This document shows positions 1 to 8,261 of a stretch of 42,146 nt of DNA, piece after piece. The translations under genes and the position numbers were made by a program. The notes below the pieces were generated by a model. That model ran no database searches and was not told the DNA's origin. It saw nothing but the letters and a program-made list of their open reading frames with translations. Source of the stretch: Candidatus Poseidonia sp. (GTDB lineage Archaea; Thermoplasmatota; Poseidoniia; Poseidoniales; Poseidoniaceae); contig JAURDW010000011.1 of the NCBI GenBank assembly GCA_030827745.1, forward strand, positions 1-42,146, given 5' to 3'. Each line of letters starts with the position of its first letter. Position 1 is the first letter of the stretch.

Positions 1-672
1 TGGAACGCCGCCGGTCTGTTCACCGGGTGGGTCGACGTTCCGCTCTCGCCAAAGGGGATTGACGAAGCCCGAGAAGGCGGTCGCGCCATCGCCCACCTCC
101 CGATTGAGGAAGTCCACGTTTCCACCCTCATCCGCGCTCAGATGACGGCGATGATCGCCCTTTCCGAACACGGCAGCGGCAAAACCCCCGTCTTCCAGTA
201 CCCCACCGAGGTGGAGGACGGGATGTCGGAGAACGAAACCCGCATGCGAGAATGGGCGCAAATCCGTGGTGAAGCGGGTCGGGAAGGCATTCTGCCCGTC
301 CACGTCGCTTGGCAGCTCAACGAGCGCATGTACGGTGACCTTCAGGGTCTCAACAAAGACGCCACTCGGGCCAAATACGGCGCCGACCAGGTGCACGTTT
401 GGCGACGCTCCTACGACGTGCCCCCACCAAACGGCGAATCCCTCGAACTGACGGCCGCTCGCACGATTCCCTACTTGGAGTCCACGCTGATTCCCGCCAT
501 TGATTCCGGCAAGAACATCTTCGTCGCCGCCCACGGCAATTCGCTTCGCAGCATCATCATGCATCTGGACGGCCTCTCGAAAGACGAGGTCCTCGGCTTG
601 GAAGTCCCGACGGGCGTGCCCATCGTCTACGAGCGCACCGAAAGCGGTTGGCGGCGAAAAACCGAAGCCTGA
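1..672 (+). CDS. gpmA: 2,3-bisphosphoglycerate-dependent phosphoglycerate mutase, 5'-truncated
   Basis: The reading frame is open from the first base, so the gene starts upstream of the window; 223 codons are visible. Recognisable dPGM/GpmA blocks are FTGWVDVPLS near the visible N-terminus, the substrate-binding LNERMYGDLQGLNK segment, YDVPPP, and the second catalytic histidine in AAHGNSLRSI followed by VPTGVPIVYE. The N-terminal RHG phosphohistidine motif lies off the edge, probably about 10-25 residues away. The enzyme interconverts 3- and 2-phosphoglycerate in cytosolic glycolysis/gluconeogenesis. The ORF-track start at 142 is an internal methionine and should not be used. This cofactor-dependent type is bacterial in style, so transfer into archaea is possible but is not shown by this sequence alone. 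Identity is confident. Confidence 0.93.
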   Translation, partial: WNAAGLFTGWVDVPLSPKGIDEAREGGRAIAHLPIEEVHVSTLIRAQMTAMIALSEHGSGKTPVFQYPTEVEDGMSENETRMREWAQIRGEAGREGILPVHVAWQLNERMYGDLQGLNKDATRAKYGADQVHVWRRSYDVPPPNGESLELTAARTIPYLESTLIPAIDSGKNIFVAAHGNSLRSIIMHLDGLSKDEVLGLEVPTGVPIVYERTESGWRRKTEA

Positions 673-692
673 CCCTCGTTGAGCAGGCAAGC

Positions 693-700
693 CCATAACG
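693..700 (+). promoter_or_regulatory. weak TATA-like element for the small membrane gene at 721
   Basis: CCATAACG, centred about 25 nt before ATG 721. It decides 721 over the TTG at 679. Confidence 0.35.
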
Positions 701-720
701 GGGCTCACCAAGCCAACCTC

Positions 721-1113
721 ATGGACGCTCTGCGAACCGGGACCCTCGCCATGCAGGTCAACCTCTGGGCTTCGCTGGCGTACGGCGGGATGTTGCTGCT
801 GGCCCCGGACCTCTTTTGCGACCTGTTGAAGGCCGAAGCGGTCAACACCGCTTGGCTGCGCACCATCGGTGCGGCGCTCATCGGAACCAACGTGGTGGGC
901 TCGTGGCTGTGGCTCAAGTCACCGTCCGTCGATATGGGCAAGGTCCAGTTTGCCACGGCTGCCCTCGAGGCTGCAGCCATGGCGACCTCGCTGATGCTGG
1001 AGGAGTTCACCGCGCAGAACCTCTGGATGGTCCAAGTCTCGGTCGTCCTCGCTGTTGCCGTGGCGGCCGGCCTGTACCCTGCCGCCCAAGACGAGACCTA
1101 CGCCGCCGCCTGA
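721..1113 (+). CDS. small multi-TM membrane protein, unknown function
   Basis: This is a 130-aa protein with about four hydrophobic segments (NLWASLAYGGMLLLAP, the AALIGTNVVGSWLWL region, a third around AALEAAAMATSLML, and VSVVLAVAVAAGLYP), so an inner-membrane location is likely. I do not recognise a named family. The ORF track starts at a TTG (679), 6 nt after the mutase stop. I prefer ATG 721 because a TATA-like CCATAACG lies about 25 nt upstream, matching the leaderless pattern of other genes here. It follows gpmA in the same direction and could also be co-transcribed with it. No catalytic motif is visible. Confidence 0.75.
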   Translation: MDALRTGTLAMQVNLWASLAYGGMLLLAPDLFCDLLKAEAVNTAWLRTIGAALIGTNVVGSWLWLKSPSVDMGKVQFATAALEAAAMATSLMLEEFTAQNLWMVQVSVVLAVAVAAGLYPAAQDETYAAA

Positions 1114-1154
1114 GCCTGCGGTGGCTTTTTCGTGGTCCTCGTGGACCCATCACC

Positions 1155-3218
1155 ATGACCCAACCGTGGCGCTTTGACGGCTTTCCCGGGAGGGTGCTTT
1201 GGGTGGACTTGACGGCAGGCACCTGCGAAGCACGGGACGTTCCCCACGAATGGTGCATCAACCACATGGGCGGCAAAGCCCTCGCCACCAAATTGCTCGT
1301 CGAATGGGACACGACCGACTACGACGCCGCTTGCCTCAACCAGCACCCCATCACGGGCCGCATGGACGCTGCCTCCCATCCCAGCACCCCGCTTTTGTTC
1401 ATGACCGGACCGTACCAGGGCACGAAGGTCGGCTCCTCGGGGCGCGCTGTGGTTGTCACCCGTTCACCCCTTACCGAATGCTACATCGACACCTACATCG
1501 GCGGCAACATCGGTCACGACCTGCGCAAAGCGGGGTGGGACGGCCTCTTCATCACCGGCGCCAGCGAGTCGTGGGTGCGCCTCGAAATCAACGACGCTAC
1601 CGCCACCCTCCATCCCGCCGACGACCTGGTGGGCAAGACGACATGGGCGGTCGAACAAGCACTTGAGGGCCTTGGGGAATGCCTTTCCATCGGCCCAGCC
1701 GGCGAGAACGGCGTGCGCTTCGCCTCCCCCATCACCGCCGGTCGTCGCTCGGCCGGGCGGGGCGGCACCGGGGCCTCGTTTGGCTTCAAGCGCCTCAAGG
1801 CGGTCACGGTCAAGGCCAGCAAGGATGCCGCCGCCGCGATGCGCTACGCTGAAGACTTCTCCTTGGCCGAGGCCATCAAAGAACAACGCAAGGAAATGGG
1901 GACCCGACGGAAGTTCGGCGACCCGTTCTACGCCTTCGGCACCAGCCGTGGCCCGCTCTATGCGGCAGAAAACGGGCGCATGCCCACGGCCAATTATTCC
2001 TCAACCGACGCCCAAATCCCCGACCTCAACGCCCTCAAAGTGGGCGGAGGTGCGGGCGGCCAAACACCGCAAGCGGTGGCCGACGGGGCGAAGGCGGTCG
2101 AGGTCGTGTCGAGCATGTCCACCCACGAATTGTCGGGAGAACACTGGCATGCATCGCTGCCCGATGCCAAGCAGTCCGGCTGTTGCGCTCCCTGCCCCAT
2201 CGCTTGCGAAGCGGCCGACCGACCGACCGTGGACGGCGTCAAGGTGCGAGGCCGGCCGGTTCACATGGACCGTGTTGACCGTCCCGAATACGAGACCCTC
2301 GCCATGCTGGGCTCCAACCTCGGCATCGGCTCCAGCCTTGACGTGATGGACGGCAACGATGCGTGCAACCGCCTCGGTATCGACACGATTTCGGGCGGTG
2401 CGGCGCTTTCGCTGATGTGCGAGGTGGCTCAACGAGGGTGGCTGCCCGGAACATGGTCGGACCACTTCCATGCGCCTTTTGCCTTCGGCTCCTTTGCTGA
2501 AGGGGATGTTGTTCCGTGGGCATTTGGCCTTCCTGAACTGCCCCCCTTGGCCTTGCACCTTCTCGCCCACGCCACCCCGGGCGACGGGACCCTGTTTGGC
2601 ACGTTGGCTGCGGGAGCGGTGGCGGCGAGCGAACACATCGAAGCCTTGACAGGCCACCCAACGACACGCCTCACGGCTCACTGCAAGGGCTTGGATTTGC
2701 CAGCGTGGGACCCGCGCGGCAAGCGAGGCAACGCCATGGCCTACATGACGGCCAACGTCGGCGCTTCGCACATGCGTGCTGGCTACAAGGAACCGACCGG
2801 TTTGCCCAACCGTTCAGCCGTGGATTTGATGGAGGAGTTGGTGGAAAGCCAGCACAGCATCGTCATCCGAGACAGCATGATCCTCTGCGCTTTTGCCAAA
2901 GGGGCCACTCCCAACGAGGTGATGGTGCAGGCGTGGACGGCGACCACCGGCGAGTCGTGCACGTGGGAGGACCTGATGGACCGGGCTCGTGTGCAATGGG
3001 ACCAAGCACGGCAATGGAACGTGGAGCATTGGGCACGTCAGGACAAAACGGCGGCCGAGGAAGACCTCCTGTCTTGGCGACTTCGCAAAGAACCGATTCC
3101 CAGCGGGATTGCGTCGGGTATGGTCTCCTTTGTCGATGATGACGACGAGGCGGCTTGCATGACGACGTACTACCAGCTCCGAGGTTGGAGCGCCGAGGGC
3201 TTACCGGCGGTCGGTTGA
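1155..3218 (+). CDS. aor: aldehyde:ferredoxin oxidoreductase family protein (tungstopterin, 4Fe-4S)
   Basis: A 687-aa AOR-family protein. The start is ATG 1155; the track start at 816 runs through the preceding gene in another frame and is rejected. The N-terminus has the typical GRVLWVDLTAG segment, then GRAVVVTRSPLTE and a Gly-rich GWDGLFITGAS. The [4Fe-4S] ligands are present: C344, C347 and C351 in CAPCPIACE and the fourth at C578 in SMILCAF, as in Pyrococcus AOR. The family uses a tungsten bis-pterin to oxidise aldehydes to carboxylic acids, passing electrons to ferredoxin. The substrate cannot be told from sequence. Length is somewhat above the usual 600-620 aa. The CTTTTT element at about 1123-1132 suggests its own leaderless promoter. 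No ferredoxin or pterin gene is adjacent. Confidence 0.9.
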   Translation: MTQPWRFDGFPGRVLWVDLTAGTCEARDVPHEWCINHMGGKALATKLLVEWDTTDYDAACLNQHPITGRMDAASHPSTPLLFMTGPYQGTKVGSSGRAVVVTRSPLTECYIDTYIGGNIGHDLRKAGWDGLFITGASESWVRLEINDATATLHPADDLVGKTTWAVEQALEGLGECLSIGPAGENGVRFASPITAGRRSAGRGGTGASFGFKRLKAVTVKASKDAAAAMRYAEDFSLAEAIKEQRKEMGTRRKFGDPFYAFGTSRGPLYAAENGRMPTANYSSTDAQIPDLNALKVGGGAGGQTPQAVADGAKAVEVVSSMSTHELSGEHWHASLPDAKQSGCCAPCPIACEAADRPTVDGVKVRGRPVHMDRVDRPEYETLAMLGSNLGIGSSLDVMDGNDACNRLGIDTISGGAALSLMCEVAQRGWLPGTWSDHFHAPFAFGSFAEGDVVPWAFGLPELPPLALHLLAHATPGDGTLFGTLAAGAVAASEHIEALTGHPTTRLTAHCKGLDLPAWDPRGKRGNAMAYMTANVGASHMRAGYKEPTGLPNRSAVDLMEELVESQHSIVIRDSMILCAFAKGATPNEVMVQAWTATTGESCTWEDLMDRARVQWDQARQWNVEHWARQDKTAAEEDLLSWRLRKEPIPSGIASGMVSFVDDDDEAACMTTYYQLRGWSAEGLPAVG

Positions 3219-3234
3219 CGGTGGACAAACGGAT

Positions 3235-3243
3235 GTTCAAAAG
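3235..3243 (+). promoter_or_regulatory. core promoter element of the DUF1499 gene
   Basis: GTTCAAAAG, centred 26 nt before ATG 3265. No Shine-Dalgarno between it and the start, consistent with a leaderless transcript. Confidence 0.5.
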
Positions 3244-3264
3244 CCACCTTGCCCCGCTGAATGC

Positions 3265-3765
3265 ATGGCCGAGCGAAGCCGCCGCAAAACGCTCGCTTTG
3301 ACCGCCTTGTTGGTGCTTTCACCGTGGTTGCTGGTGCAGGGATGGATTCTCGTTGATGCTCGGCCCGTCACCCACACGAGCATGCCGACGTGCCCGGACA
3401 ACATGATGAACTGCGCCTCCCTTTCTCCTTCGGGCACCTACCGCATGGACGCCGCCTTGCTGACCACCATCGAAGCCAACATTTCGGAGGTGTGGGCCGC
3501 ATGGACGACGTGGGTCGAAGAGGAAGGCCTTGACGAGGTGCTTGAAGAGGTTGATGACGACGGCCCTCGCTTCGGTCATGCTGTGGCCGTCACGCCCTTC
3601 TGGCGCTTCCCCGACGACATCGTGGTGCAGTTCGAACCGGTGGGCGAGGACACGACCATCGCCTTGTATTCGTCCTCACGCTTGGGTTACAGCGACTTGG
3701 GCGTGAACCCCGAACGCCTCGAAGATTTGCACTCGGCCTTGGTCAGCGTTCAAGCCACCAGTTGA
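3265..3765 (+). CDS. DUF1499 family protein, membrane-anchored
   Basis: A 166-aa protein. An N-terminal hydrophobic segment (ALTALLVLSPWLLVQGWIL) acts as a signal anchor. The rest resembles DUF1499: the NCASLSPSG start, the TPFWRFPDD middle, and a C-terminal SRLGYSDLGVNPERLEDL block that is the family signature. Function is not established for the family. A GTTCAAAAG element at 3235-3243, centred 26 nt before the ATG, supports this start and leaderless transcription. Its 3' end overlaps the convergent JAMM gene by 16 nt. Confidence 0.8.
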   Translation: MAERSRRKTLALTALLVLSPWLLVQGWILVDARPVTHTSMPTCPDNMMNCASLSPSGTYRMDAALLTTIEANISEVWAAWTTWVEEEGLDEVLEEVDDDGPRFGHAVAVTPFWRFPDDIVVQFEPVGEDTTIALYSSSRLGYSDLGVNPERLEDLHSALVSVQATS

Positions 3766-4496
3766 GCCGTTTGGCGGTCCCATCCAAACGGGTAGCCTTC
3801 TTCGTCCACGAACACGATGTTGACGCCCACGCCGGATTTGTGGAACCCGATGAGTTGGATTTCATGGATGGCGTGACCGGTGGGTGCACGTCCAAGAATG
3901 GGAAGGGCATGGCGAGCGAAAAACGAACGTTTCCGAGGTTTGGCTTCCACCTCCACCGAAAGTTTGCGGCGGGTGCCTTCAACGTCGTCAAACCACGGCA
4001 GCGGGCCCTCCGGGGTGAAACGCAGCCCCAAGATCATGTCAATGCCGGGTGTTTCCTGCGCGGCGTCGGCGTCCGCACCGCTGGGGATGGCGGGAGCGTT
4101 GGGGTGCGTGTGAAGCCAATGCGTAAAGCGGCCGGCCCTTGAGCCTCGGTCGGCCGAAAACATGTCGTCGGTCCAATCCTCGGGCAGGTGATGCACCGAA
4201 TAGGAATCGCCTCGGTTGACGATGCGTGCTTCCTTGACGACGTAACCCTGACCTTGGAACAGGCGTTCGTGCACCTCATCCCCCTCAAAGTAGGCCTCGA
4301 CATCTTGGCGGTGCGGCTGCTCGGGGTTCACGTCCATCCCAACAAGGATTTCATCGGGCAAGGATTGCAAACCCCACCACACCAAGGATTGGAACACCTC
4401 GCCCGGCATGTGCAATTGGGCGAGGTAGCCGTCGCGCTGGCTTCGAGAGTCGCGATTGTAGGCGGTCATCAACTCGACCAGCCACGCCTCCACCAT
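3750..4496 (-). CDS. JAMM/MPN (JAB1) domain putative metalloprotease
   Basis: A 248-aa protein. It contains a complete JAMM zinc motif: H129-T-H131-P, then S139 and D142 in HTHPNAPAIPSGAD (HxH-x7-S-x2-D). The acidic residue upstream is probably E49 in SLPDEILVGM, placed like the family E..G.L.G segment. Known archaeal JAMM enzymes remove ubiquitin-like SAMP modifiers; others cleave different isopeptide or ester bonds. The substrate here is unknown. I start at ATG 4496 rather than the track GTG 4619 or ATG 4574. A GGCTTTTGACG element is centred 26 nt upstream of 4496, and the longer versions would overlap the start of the divergent gene. The C-terminal 90 residues (KSGVGVNIVFVDEEGYPFGW end) are conserved-looking but unassigned. 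Confidence 0.8.
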   Translation of the reverse strand: MVEAWLVELMTAYNRDSRSQRDGYLAQLHMPGEVFQSLVWWGLQSLPDEILVGMDVNPEQPHRQDVEAYFEGDEVHERLFQGQGYVVKEARIVNRGDSYSVHHLPEDWTDDMFSADRGSRAGRFTHWLHTHPNAPAIPSGADADAAQETPGIDMILGLRFTPEGPLPWFDDVEGTRRKLSVEVEAKPRKRSFFARHALPILGRAPTGHAIHEIQLIGFHKSGVGVNIVFVDEEGYPFGWDRQTAQLVA

Positions 4497-4516
4497 GCCC
4501 GTTCCATGCAATCGCC

Positions 4517-4527
4517 CGTCAAAAGCC
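4517..4527 (-). promoter_or_regulatory. core promoter element of the JAMM gene
   Basis: GGCTTTTGACG on the minus strand, centred about 26 nt before ATG 4496. It supports the shortened start and resembles the uvrC element CCTTTTGACC. Confidence 0.5.
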
Positions 4528-4540
4528 CCACGCAGGACAA

Positions 4541-4550
4541 TCTTTGAAGA
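4541..4550 (+). promoter_or_regulatory. core promoter element of the acidic Trp-tail gene
   Basis: TCTTTGAAGA, centred about 27 nt before ATG 4573; the CTTTGAAG type also found at 18524 and 24186. Confidence 0.5.
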
Positions 4551-4572
4551 AGTGTCAGCGAAACGCAGGTTC

Positions 4573-5301
4573 ATGGCGAAGAAAAAAGGCGGCTTTGGCC
4601 GGTTCCTTGGGGCCATCACGGGAACGCCCTACGAGCGCTTGCTGAAGCAAGTTGAGAAGCTCTCGGACCAGTTCGAGGACGACGAGGACGAACTCGCCGC
4701 CCAACTCGATGCCATGGTTGACGCAGTGGGCGATGCCTACGAGGAGGAAACCATTGACGGCGAAGAGCACGATTTGGTCATCGAAGCCATTGAGGAAGCC
4801 GACCCAGAAGGGCGTGTTTTTGGCAAGGTGGGCGGTGAAGAAGACGCCTTTTACGCCGGTGACATCCCCGATGCTCCCGAATTAAAACTCGAAAAACGAG
4901 CGAACTTGGACGATTTGATGCGCGCCAAGGGCGACGAATTCATCGGCAGTTTCGGCCGTGAAGAGTTTGACGAATTCCGCGAACGGATGACGGAAGAATT
5001 CTACGAAGAGTCCGACAACGCCATCCGCCAAGGCGACCACCAAGCGGAGATTCGCACTTCAAACCGCGTCTTTGGCGGTGCCGAAAGCGACGTCGACGAC
5101 GCCAAGCGCCGCATCGCTGAGGAAAGCGGCATCGCAGACCCCAACGCAGCGGCCGAGGTCGAAGCGGAGGAAGAGGAAGCGTACGACGACGACAGTTACT
5201 CCATCGACGAAAACGGCGTGGAGTGGTTCGAAGACGAGGACGGCTACTGGTGGTACCGGGAAGAAGGTCAAACCGAGTGGCAGCCCTACGATGAAGAATA
5301 G
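4573..5301 (+). CDS. acidic protein with Trp-rich C-terminal tail, unknown function
   Basis: A 242-aa, strongly acidic protein. A basic start (MAKKKGGFGRFLG) is followed by a helical Glu/Asp-rich body (probable coiled coil at KQVEKLSDQFEDDEDE). The C-terminus is unusual: DENGVEWFEDEDGYWWYREE ending in EWQPYDEE. No membrane segment or enzyme motif is visible. The start is ATG 4573, preceded by TCTTTGAAGA (4541-4550), centred about 27 nt upstream; the track start at 4495 is upstream of this element. It is divergent from the JAMM gene. The tail is similar to that of the membrane protein at 39708-41006, suggesting a shared small domain or binding motif. I do not recognise the family. Confidence 0.8.
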   Translation: MAKKKGGFGRFLGAITGTPYERLLKQVEKLSDQFEDDEDELAAQLDAMVDAVGDAYEEETIDGEEHDLVIEAIEEADPEGRVFGKVGGEEDAFYAGDIPDAPELKLEKRANLDDLMRAKGDEFIGSFGREEFDEFRERMTEEFYEESDNAIRQGDHQAEIRTSNRVFGGAESDVDDAKRRIAEESGIADPNAAAEVEAEEEEAYDDDSYSIDENGVEWFEDEDGYWWYREEGQTEWQPYDEE

Positions 5302-5359
5302 GCCCTTCAAGGGCCGTCCGCTCCTTGAGCCGAGAAGCGGGCCTCCGTCACCCAAACGG

Positions 5360-5369
5360 TTTCATAATC
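5360..5369 (+). promoter_or_regulatory. TATA-like element of the five-TM gene
   Basis: TTTCATAATC, centred about 24 nt before GTG 5388; an AT-rich island in otherwise GC-rich sequence. Confidence 0.55.
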
Positions 5370-5387
5370 AACCATCGTAAAACGGCC

Positions 5388-6032
5388 GTGAACAGGGATC
5401 TGGCACGAGCCATCGGCGATGTGTTCGATGTGGTCGTCGACAACTGGATGCTCTTCACCGTCCTCGCCGCCGCTGGCTACCTCCTTGGGCCGAGTTTGTT
5501 GGTGTACCTCGAGCGAACGAACCGTCTGCCAAGAGGCTTGACCTGGATGTATTCCGTGGTCTTCGTTCCGCTCATCGTTCTGTTCATGGTCACCGTCGCC
5601 TCTTCACCGGGGTACTGCAACGATCCCCTTCCCCATGCTGCCTTTCGCCTCTTCTACCTCTTGGTCCTCCCCCTTCTTCCGCTCTACCTCCACTACTTTC
5701 GAAGCGAGACCTTGCAACATCCCGTCCAGTACGGTCTCGTTCTCACCTTGCTCTCGCTGGGCGTGTACAGCCTCACCGTCGCCAACGAAGTGTTCCATTT
5801 CGCCTACCAATCGGTGCAAGGTCACGGGGTGATTTACAGCGGTGCACGAGCGTGGGAATGTGCGTACCTCAACCCCGAATCCGAACGCCATGCGCGCAGC
5901 GTGGTCGGCACATTCACGTTGGTGTTCTTGGCGGTTCATGTCTTGGTGATGGTTCTGGTCAGAAGGCGAAGAACATCGTTCAGCGAACCCACGGAACGCG
6001 CCGATTCAGTTGAACCACAGGTCGAGGGTTGA
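5388..6032 (+). CDS. five-TM integral membrane protein, unknown function
   Basis: A 214-aa protein with about five transmembrane helices (WMLFTVLAAAGYLLGPSLLVYL, TWMYSVVFVPLIVLFMV, LFYLLVLPLLPLYL, GLVLTLLSLGVYSLTV, TFTLVFLAVHVLVMVLV) and an Arg-rich cytoplasmic end (RRRRTSF). Start chosen at GTG 5388: TTTCATAATC at 5360-5369 is a good TATA-like element about 24 nt upstream. The track start at 5325 would place that element inside the gene. No recognised domain. The 3' end overlaps the convergent receiver-domain gene by 27 nt. Confidence 0.75.
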   Translation: MNRDLARAIGDVFDVVVDNWMLFTVLAAAGYLLGPSLLVYLERTNRLPRGLTWMYSVVFVPLIVLFMVTVASSPGYCNDPLPHAAFRLFYLLVLPLLPLYLHYFRSETLQHPVQYGLVLTLLSLGVYSLTVANEVFHFAYQSVQGHGVIYSGARAWECAYLNPESERHARSVVGTFTLVFLAVHVLVMVLVRRRRTSFSEPTERADSVEPQVEG

Positions 6033-6347
6033 GAGTTCGAACTTGACGACGCCCACGTTAGCCCCCAACTTCACCATCGCCTCGTTCTTTGCCGAATCGC
6101 TGGACATCGCCACGATGGTGGCAGGGCGGTTCACCTCAGAGGCCAGCAAGCGTTCCAGGACCTCGTATCCGGTCAGGGGCGGCATGTAGTGGTCGAGCAG
6201 CAGCACATCGGGGGCAAACCGTTGCACGTGCTCGAGGGCATCGGTGGAATTCCAGCGTTGCTCAATGGTCCACCCCGTCACGTTAACACCGCCAGCGACG
6301 AGCATCGCCTCGATGTCGTAGTGGTCCTCAAAAGCCAAGACACGCAT
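6006..6347 (-). CDS. stand-alone response-regulator receiver (CheY-like) domain
   Basis: A 113-aa single-domain receiver protein. The acidic pair is E7-D8 (AFEDHYD), the phospho-acceptor is D52 in LLLDHYMPP, the switch Ser is in MSSDS (S82/S83) and the conserved Lys is K102 in VVKFE. It has no output domain, so it probably works by protein-protein contact or phosphorelay after phosphorylation by a histidine kinase that is not in this window. It lies 9 nt after the S15 hydrolase gene with a GAGG Shine-Dalgarno about 9 nt before the ATG, so it is the last gene of that operon. A functional link with the hydrolase is not evident. Confidence 0.88.
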   Translation of the reverse strand: MRVLAFEDHYDIEAMLVAGGVNVTGWTIEQRWNSTDALEHVQRFAPDVLLLDHYMPPLTGYEVLERLLASEVNRPATIVAMSSDSAKNEAMVKLGANVGVVKFELSTLDLWFN

Positions 6348-6356
6348 GGGGCGGCC

Positions 6357-8222
6357 TCAGGATGGAATCGGTTGTTGTTCCCACCACGGCGGGGCGAGGA
6401 ACCATCGGTCATCGTCGGCAGGACGGTCAATCAGCGGCAGGCTCAGGGTTGAGGATGCATCGAAGTTCACGTTCATTCCAATGGCAGCGCACGGGCTGGG
6501 CAAGTAATCCTCGCCCGATTCGGTCAGGACGACCTCGATGATGGCGCCGGCTTGCAGGTCCACGTCCATCGGGTTGAATTCCATCAGCATCGTGTAGGCT
6601 GAGAAGGGGAAGGCGGTTTGGGCGTCGTAGCCGCCGTCTCGGTAGCGGACGTCCATCGTGGCGTGGCCGATGCGCAAGCCGTCGGCGTACATGGTGGCGA
6701 AGATTTGGCCGCCTTGACACGCTAAGGTGTTCACCGAGAGGTGCAGGGTCGGCATCCCGGAGATGTGGACGGCTTCTTCGAGGGCCGGGAGCGTGAACGT
6801 TCGCTGATTGTTGGCGTTCACCGTACCGCCTGCGCCTTCGGTGCTGTCCAGCGAAACGGGCCACCAGGTCATGTCCTCAGGCGGCCACGTTTCCTCGACG
6901 TGCCACTTCCCGTCGTGGGTTTGGATCTGAACCATCGGTTCGGGTTCTTCGCCGATGTCCTTGAGGTAGTAATTGAACCACCCAAAGAGTTCGACCGCCC
7001 AATCCATTCGGCTCATGTTTGGATAGGCTTCGGCGCCGTATCCGCTCGTCATTTCGCTGTGGCGGTCCGGCTGGTCGGGATAGTTGTGCGCCCACTGACC
7101 GGCGATGGCTCGGGCGTTGATGCCGGCGTCTCGCATCAACTGGTAGGTGGGGAAGGCATGGTAGGGGTCGACGTTCCAGTCTTGCAGACCCCACACCAAG
7201 TAGACGCTGCCTTGGTAGTTCGCCAAGACGTCGGGAAGGTGGCGTCGCTCGTCCCAGTAGTCGTTCCACTCCGCTCCGCCGACTTCAGCGCCCGCCCACG
7301 TGCTGAGCGGGTTGAGAGGTCCAATGACGTCGTCGCTGCACATGCGCAGGTCGTCGGTCGTAGCGTCGGTGGTGGCTCCCTCGTAGAGCGCGTCGTAGAG
7401 CATGGCTCGGCTTTCCGACGAGCCGTTTCGGTAGAACATCTCCTGAACGCCGATGGAACCCGAGATGGGAACGATGGTCTTCAGGTAGGGCGAGGGTTGC
7501 TGGGCCGCTTCCCAATTGGTCGTCCCGGCGTAGGACTTCCCCATCAGGCCCACGTTGCCGTTGGACCACGCCTGCTCGCCTAACCAATCCACGACCGCTT
7601 GGATGCCGGTTTGCTCCCCCAAGCCTTTCACATCTTGGCAGTGGGTCGATTCGCCGGTCCCGAAGGTGGAGGCTTGCGCCAGCGCATAGCCATGAGGGAC
7701 GAAGGTGTCGTACACCCACTTGCCCACACCGCCGTCCGGAACGGTGTTGGGAGCGGAGTCGGCCCCAGCGATGCCTTCGCCGCCGAAGTCGTAGTACGGG
7801 TGAATGGTCATGATGACGGGGACTTTCGTGCCTTCGGGCACATCCGGCAACCACAGGGCGACATGCATCAAGGCTGGGCCAGGGAAGCCAGCGTCCTGCT
7901 CGCTTGCAGGCAAGTCCACCTCGACAAAATGCTCCTCGTAGGGCAGAACGTCGTAGGTGCCGTTCACGGGCAATTGCGCCCGCATCGTGTCCATGGGCAA
8001 GTCCATCGTGTGGCGAAGTTGAAGCGGGGTGTTCCACCATTCCTCAGCGTAATCGGCGGCGGTTTCGGCGGTGTTGGTGGCCGTAGGCCCCACGGTCATC
8101 GCCAACAGCAGGAAAGCGATCGCAACCGCCACGGTGGCGCCTGCCGAGAGGTTCAATTGCCGCTGAGCATGGCCCTCGGAGGGCTTTTGTTCGCCCTCGG
8201 GGGGCGTCGTTGCCTCGGCCAT
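6357..8222 (-). CDS. CocE/NonD or X-Pro dipeptidyl-peptidase (S15) family hydrolase, membrane-anchored
   Basis: A 621-aa protein with an N-terminal transmembrane segment (ATVAVAIAFLLLAMTVG), so the enzyme probably faces outside. An alpha/beta-hydrolase domain follows with nucleophile S230 in MGKSYAG, probable D348 in GLQDWNVDP and H379 in GQWAHNYPDQ. The C-terminal half is the jelly-roll domain typical of S15/CocE proteins. The family cleaves X-Pro dipeptides or acyl/ester bonds (for example CocE); the substrate here is not predictable. I chose ATG 8222 because GGGGTGA lies 8 nt upstream; the track GTG 8234 abuts the same Shine-Dalgarno. It is the second gene of an apparent operon (123-aa membrane protein, hydrolase, receiver). 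It could supply amino acids from proline-rich peptides, an inference. Confidence 0.87.
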   Translation of the reverse strand: MAEATTPPEGEQKPSEGHAQRQLNLSAGATVAVAIAFLLLAMTVGPTATNTAETAADYAEEWWNTPLQLRHTMDLPMDTMRAQLPVNGTYDVLPYEEHFVEVDLPASEQDAGFPGPALMHVALWLPDVPEGTKVPVIMTIHPYYDFGGEGIAGADSAPNTVPDGGVGKWVYDTFVPHGYALAQASTFGTGESTHCQDVKGLGEQTGIQAVVDWLGEQAWSNGNVGLMGKSYAGTTNWEAAQQPSPYLKTIVPISGSIGVQEMFYRNGSSESRAMLYDALYEGATTDATTDDLRMCSDDVIGPLNPLSTWAGAEVGGAEWNDYWDERRHLPDVLANYQGSVYLVWGLQDWNVDPYHAFPTYQLMRDAGINARAIAGQWAHNYPDQPDRHSEMTSGYGAEAYPNMSRMDWAVELFGWFNYYLKDIGEEPEPMVQIQTHDGKWHVEETWPPEDMTWWPVSLDSTEGAGGTVNANNQRTFTLPALEEAVHISGMPTLHLSVNTLACQGGQIFATMYADGLRIGHATMDVRYRDGGYDAQTAFPFSAYTMLMEFNPMDVDLQAGAIIEVVLTESGEDYLPSPCAAIGMNVNFDASSTLSLPLIDRPADDDRWFLAPPWWEQQPIPS

Positions 8223-8261
8223 GAAGCCTTTCACCCCTCACACCATCATGAGGCTGACGCT

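Noticed and set aside
1453-2346. 297-aa plus ORF and several long minus ORFs (2001-2771) inside the AOR gene
   Set aside because: Frame shadows of a GC-rich gene; Arg/Pro/Ser-rich composition and no domain, while the AOR frame has conserved Fe-S ligands.
4495-4572. 26-residue N-terminal extension of the acidic protein
   Set aside because: A CTTTGAAG element at 4541-4550 and the MAKKKGG start argue for 4573.
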